Below are positions 61,275-64,000 of a stretch of DNA of 64,000 nt, piece by piece. Below the pieces are notes generated by a model. That model was not told the DNA's origin and made no database searches. It worked only from the letters and a program-made list of their open reading frames with translations. The position numbers and the translations under genes are program-made. How positions within the stretch are numbered: the first letter of the stretch is position 1; each line of letters opens with the position of its first letter. The DNA is from Palsa-892 sp963751615 (GTDB taxonomy: Bacteria; Pseudomonadota; Alphaproteobacteria; Rhizobiales; Xanthobacteraceae): positions 1,240,001 through 1,304,000 of the forward strand of contig CAVVVG010000005.1 of the NCBI GenBank assembly GCA_963751615.1, given 5' to 3'.

Positions 61275-61544
61275 TTATCGGCGAATGTCGAGGCGGTCGA
61301 TCAGCTTCTTGTAACGTGCTTCATCCTTTGACTTTAGATAGTCGAGAAGGCTGCGCCGCTGAGAGACAAGCTTCAGCAAACCACGCCGTGAATGGTTGTC
61401 CTTGACGTGTGTTTTAAAATGTTCGGTCAGGCTATTGATCCGTTCCGAAAGGATTGCAACCTGAACTTCGGGCGAACCGGTATCGCCATTTTTGGTCGCA
61501 TACTCTTGAACAAGCGCTTGTTTGCGCTCCGCGCTTAGCGACAT
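61275..61544 (-). CDS. rpsO: 30S ribosomal protein S15
   Basis: S15 binds 16S rRNA early in small-subunit assembly. The 89-residue protein has GDTGSPEVQVAILSERINSL and HFKTHVKDNHSRRGLLKLVS and ends RLDIRR. AAGGAG lies 6 bases before the ATG at 61544. The frame open to 61640 is chance. rpsO-pnp is a common pair. The 146 bp up to truB hold no gene. Confidence 0.97.
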   Translation of the reverse strand: MSLSAERKQALVQEYATKNGDTGSPEVQVAILSERINSLTEHFKTHVKDNHSRRGLLKLVSQRRSLLDYLKSKDEARYKKLIDRLDIRR

Positions 61545-61690
61545 CGAAGTCTCCTTGTCTGTTGGAAATTGGAAATGCGGCCATGCCGAGATGTCGTCCA
61601 GCGAGGTCGCGTCACGGGGCGGAATATAGCCAAATTCCATGCTGACACCAGCGTCTTCTCGTACCTGAATTAAGCTGATTTTTCAGTGTG

Positions 61691-62614
61691 TTAACGAGGC
61701 AGATGGAAGATCCGCCGCGGGTGCAAAGCGCCTCGCTCGACCTCGGCGAGCGCAACCAGCGAGCCTTGCGTCGATACCGAAACAACGCCTTCTATGATCG
61801 GGGCGTTGCGCCCTCGAAGTAGAACCACTTGCCCCTGTGCAAGCCGTTCCGCATCGCCAACGCTGACCGTAAGCGCTGGCACATTTCTGAGGCTCGACTC
61901 CACCGGTAACAGGGCGCCGATCAGTGCATCGTCCTTCTCTTGCATAAGTTTCTCGAATTTTTCTAGGGTGATGGAATTTTCTTCGGCGAATGATCCGACT
62001 CTGGTGCGGCGTAACTCGCAGACGTGACCGAAACATCCACAAGTGCGGCCGAGATCACGTGCTAGGGCACGCACGTAAGTGCCCTTGCTGCATTCAGCCT
62101 CAAAAACTGCGTGATCAGCGTCTGGCATTTCAAGAAGAGTTAGCCTCTCGATGTCGATGGTACGCGGTGGCAGAGAAAGTTTCTCGCCCTGACGCGCGAG
62201 GTCATAGGCGCGCTCGCCATTTACCTTGAGCGCTGAAAAACGCGGGGGTGTTTGCTCGATAGTGCCGATAAAACTGAGCAGAGCAGCTTGAATTGCTTGG
62301 CGCGCTGGCCGTGCTCCCGAAGATGAAATAATTTCTCCTTCGGAGTCATCCGTGTCCATTTCGGCACCCCAACGCACTTTGAATCGGTATACCTTTCGTC
62401 CGTCCATTACAAAAGAAACTGTTTTTGTCGCCTCACCGAAGGCAATTGGCAGAATTCCGGAGGCAAGCGGATCGAGTGTGCCGGCATGACCGACTTTTTT
62501 CGCACGCGTAAGGCGTTTCAAAATCGAAACGGCCAGTGTTGAAGTTTTTCCGACAGGCTTATCGAGAACAAGCCAACCGTTCACATCGCGCTTGGGTATG
62601 TATTGGAGATTCAC
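61691..62614 (-). CDS. truB: tRNA pseudouridine-55 synthase TruB
   Basis: TruB makes pseudouridine 55 in the T-loop of tRNAs. The 307-residue protein has the catalytic Asp48 in VGHAGTLDPLASGILP, VYRFKVRWGAEMDTDD, RFSALKVNGERAYDLAR and CSKGTYVRALARDLG. The ATG overlaps the rbfA stop (ATGA). Its C-terminal part is the usual PUA-like domain. It belongs to the infB operon. Confidence 0.96.
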   Translation of the reverse strand: MNLQYIPKRDVNGWLVLDKPVGKTSTLAVSILKRLTRAKKVGHAGTLDPLASGILPIAFGEATKTVSFVMDGRKVYRFKVRWGAEMDTDDSEGEIISSSGARPARQAIQAALLSFIGTIEQTPPRFSALKVNGERAYDLARQGEKLSLPPRTIDIERLTLLEMPDADHAVFEAECSKGTYVRALARDLGRTCGCFGHVCELRRTRVGSFAEENSITLEKFEKLMQEKDDALIGALLPVESSLRNVPALTVSVGDAERLAQGQVVLLRGRNAPIIEGVVSVSTQGSLVALAEVERGALHPRRIFHLPR

Positions 62615-63027
62615 TTCGAGTCCTCCGGGCTAACTCGCTTTAGATCGCGCGCCACATCTGGTGAACGCAACAGCCGATCAATGCGATCGGCCTCATCGAA
62701 GCGCTCATCGATACGAAAACGAAACTCCGGCATGTATCGCACTTCAATCCGCTTCGCGACGGCACCCCGCAGCCAGCGCTTGTGTTTTTCAAGAGCGCTG
62801 ATCACGGCTTGAGAGTCGCGGCCGCCTAGCGGCATGACGTAAATCGTCGCAATGCGAAGATCCGGACTCATACGCACTTCGGGGAACGTGATTGTGTGCC
62901 CAACAAGCACGCGGTCGTGAACGCCCTGATGCGCAAAGACATCGACAATCGCATGGCGCATGAGTTCGCCAACGCGCAACATGCGTTGGCTACTGCTGGA
63001 TTTAGAGGAATTCTTGCTTCTGTTCAT
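62611..63027 (-). CDS. rbfA: Ribosome-binding factor A RbfA
   Basis: RbfA is a late 16S-processing and cold-shock factor. The 138-residue protein has RMLRVGELMRHAIVDVFAH, then RMSPDLRIATIYVMPLGG, and ends with the conserved YMPEFRFRIDERFDEADRI. The start at ATG 63027 (MNRSKNSSK) is a best guess, since no strong ribosome-binding site precedes it; the frame opens from 63120, inside infB. It lies between infB and truB. Confidence 0.93.
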   Translation of the reverse strand: MNRSKNSSKSSSSQRMLRVGELMRHAIVDVFAHQGVHDRVLVGHTITFPEVRMSPDLRIATIYVMPLGGRDSQAVISALEKHKRWLRGAVAKRIEVRYMPEFRFRIDERFDEADRIDRLLRSPDVARDLKRVSPEDSK

Positions 63028-63083
63028 GGACAAACGTCGCGCCGGAATCGGACCGGCAAAGACGCCAACTCTCTTTCTGTCGA

Positions 63084-64000
63084 TTAAAGCGAACGTTGCA
63101 CGGCCTCGACGCGATAGCATTCAATCACGTCACCGACCCGCATATCCTCATATTTCTCGAACGACATACCGCACTCTTGGCCTGCAAGCACTTCGCGCAC
63201 ATCGTCTTTGAAACGCTTCAGTGTCGCCAACTTGCCTTCGTGGATCACAACATTGTCCCGGATCAGGCGCACGTTCGCGCCGCGTTCCACTTTGCCGTCT
63301 GTGACACGACACCCGGCTATTTTACCCATCTTTGAAATATTGAAAATCTCGAGGATTTCAGCGTTGCCGAGCATCGTCTCGCGCAGCGTTGGCGCAAGCA
63401 GACCGGACATCGCCTTTTTCACGTCGTCCACGAGATCGTAGATGATATTATAGTAGCGGATTTCGACGCCCGCCCGCTCGGCAGCAGCGCGCGCTTCTTT
63501 ATGAGCACGTACGTTGAAACCGATAATTGCGGCTCCGGTAGATGCTGCAAGCGTTACGTCCGATTCAGCGATTCCTCCAACGCCAGCAAGCAGAACCCGT
63601 GCGATTACTTCATCGGTACCAAGTTTTTCGAGTGATCCAACGATTGCTTCGACGGAACCCTGCACGTCACCCTTGATCACAAGCGGGAATTCTTTTCGCC
63701 CCGCCGCTTTGAGCTGACTCATCATCTGTTCGAGCGAACCACGAGCGGCGCCGCGCACCGGGGAATTGCGGCGCTGGCGGGTGCGGTATTCGGTCACTTC
63801 TCGTGCTCGGGCTTCACTTTCCACAACCGCGAGACGATCACCGGCTTCCGGAGTGCCCGCAAAGCCAAGTACTTCAACGGGAGTCGAGGGCCCAGCTTCC
63901 TTTATGTTCTCGCCAAGGTCGTTGACGAGGGCGCGGACACGGCCCCATTCACCGCCCGCTACAATAATGTCGCCAACTCGTAGCGTACCACGTTGGACCA
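63084..64000 (-). CDS. infB: Translation initiation factor IF-2, C-terminal part
   Basis: The window ends inside infB. The last roughly 305 codons are present, reading from TLRVGDIIVAGGEWGRVRAL and LVNDLGENIKEAGPSTPVEV to the stop at 63084. Visible are the domain II end, domain III (FPLVIKGDVQGSVEAIVGSL) and domain IV, which binds fMet-tRNA (MGKIAGCRVTDGKVERGANV). The G domain and the N-terminal part are outside. It begins the infB-rbfA-truB-rpsO-pnp set. Confidence 0.96.
   Translation of the reverse strand, partial: VQRGTLRVGDIIVAGGEWGRVRALVNDLGENIKEAGPSTPVEVLGFAGTPEAGDRLAVVESEARAREVTEYRTRQRRNSPVRGAARGSLEQMMSQLKAAGRKEFPLVIKGDVQGSVEAIVGSLEKLGTDEVIARVLLAGVGGIAESDVTLAASTGAAIIGFNVRAHKEARAAAERAGVEIRYYNIIYDLVDDVKKAMSGLLAPTLRETMLGNAEILEIFNISKMGKIAGCRVTDGKVERGANVRLIRDNVVIHEGKLATLKRFKDDVREVLAGQECGMSFEKYEDMRVGDVIECYRVEAVQRSL

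Overview
The window reads as a chromosomal segment of an alphaproteobacterium of the order Hyphomicrobiales (Rhizobiales). The evidence is gene content and order: irr followed by fabA-fabB-fabI, a DUF1150 gene beside a small heat-shock gene, a FYDLN-type zinc-ribbon protein, an FzlA-like GST-fold protein, a DivL-type histidine kinase with Tyr in place of the phospho-acceptor His, alphaproteobacterial-type AddAB, and a cluster of GANTC (CcrM-type) sites upstream of dnaA. GC content looks moderate. The genus cannot be told from the sequence. No phage, insertion sequence, CRISPR array, rRNA gene or resistance island was found, and nearly all of the DNA is core housekeeping.

Layout. 1-1.4 kb, minus strand: infC-rpmI-rplT and the first codons of a downstream gene (pheS expected). 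1.5-7 kb: a hydrolase, queG, fzlA-like, uppP, an NDUFA9-like gene, tRNA-Leu(CAG) and a short RNase D. 7-12 kb: lptC-lptA-lptB-rpoN-ptsN, for LPS transport, sigma-54 and nitrogen PTS. 12-13.4 kb: DUF1150 and hsp20 with a ROSE-like leader, tRNA-Ala(GGC) and the FYDLN protein. 13.5-24.5 kb: aroA (frameshifted)-cmk-rpsA-sppA-ihfB-lapA-trpF-trpB-trpA-accD-folC. 24.5-36.4 kb, minus strand: a five-gene operon transcribed divL, a TsaE-AmgK-MurU triple fusion, addB, addA, trxA. 36.5-42.2 kb, minus strand: ubiE-ubiB-coaBC-dut-rrf2-cysK. 42-52 kb: mutM, an enoyl-CoA hydratase, rpsT, a long AT-rich regulatory region, then dnaA-dnaN-recF-gyrB. 52-58.8 kb: a MoeB/ThiF-like E1, a 2-hydroxyacid dehydrogenase, an SH3 protein, irr, fabA-fabB-fabI and a Crp-type regulator. 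58.9-64 kb, minus strand: infB (partial)-rbfA-truB-rpsO-pnp.

The most unusual items are these. One reading frame joins the t6A ATPase TsaE to the peptidoglycan-recycling enzymes AmgK and MurU. infC starts at ATT. aroA carries a single-base frameshift. The hsp20 leader folds like a ROSE thermometer. LptB has an N-terminal extension that may begin at CTG. All seven convergent gene junctions are 17 bp or less, or overlap, so genes of opposite strands meet almost end to end. No clearly new defence or mobile system is visible; the TsaE-AmgK-MurU operon is the best candidate for something little described.
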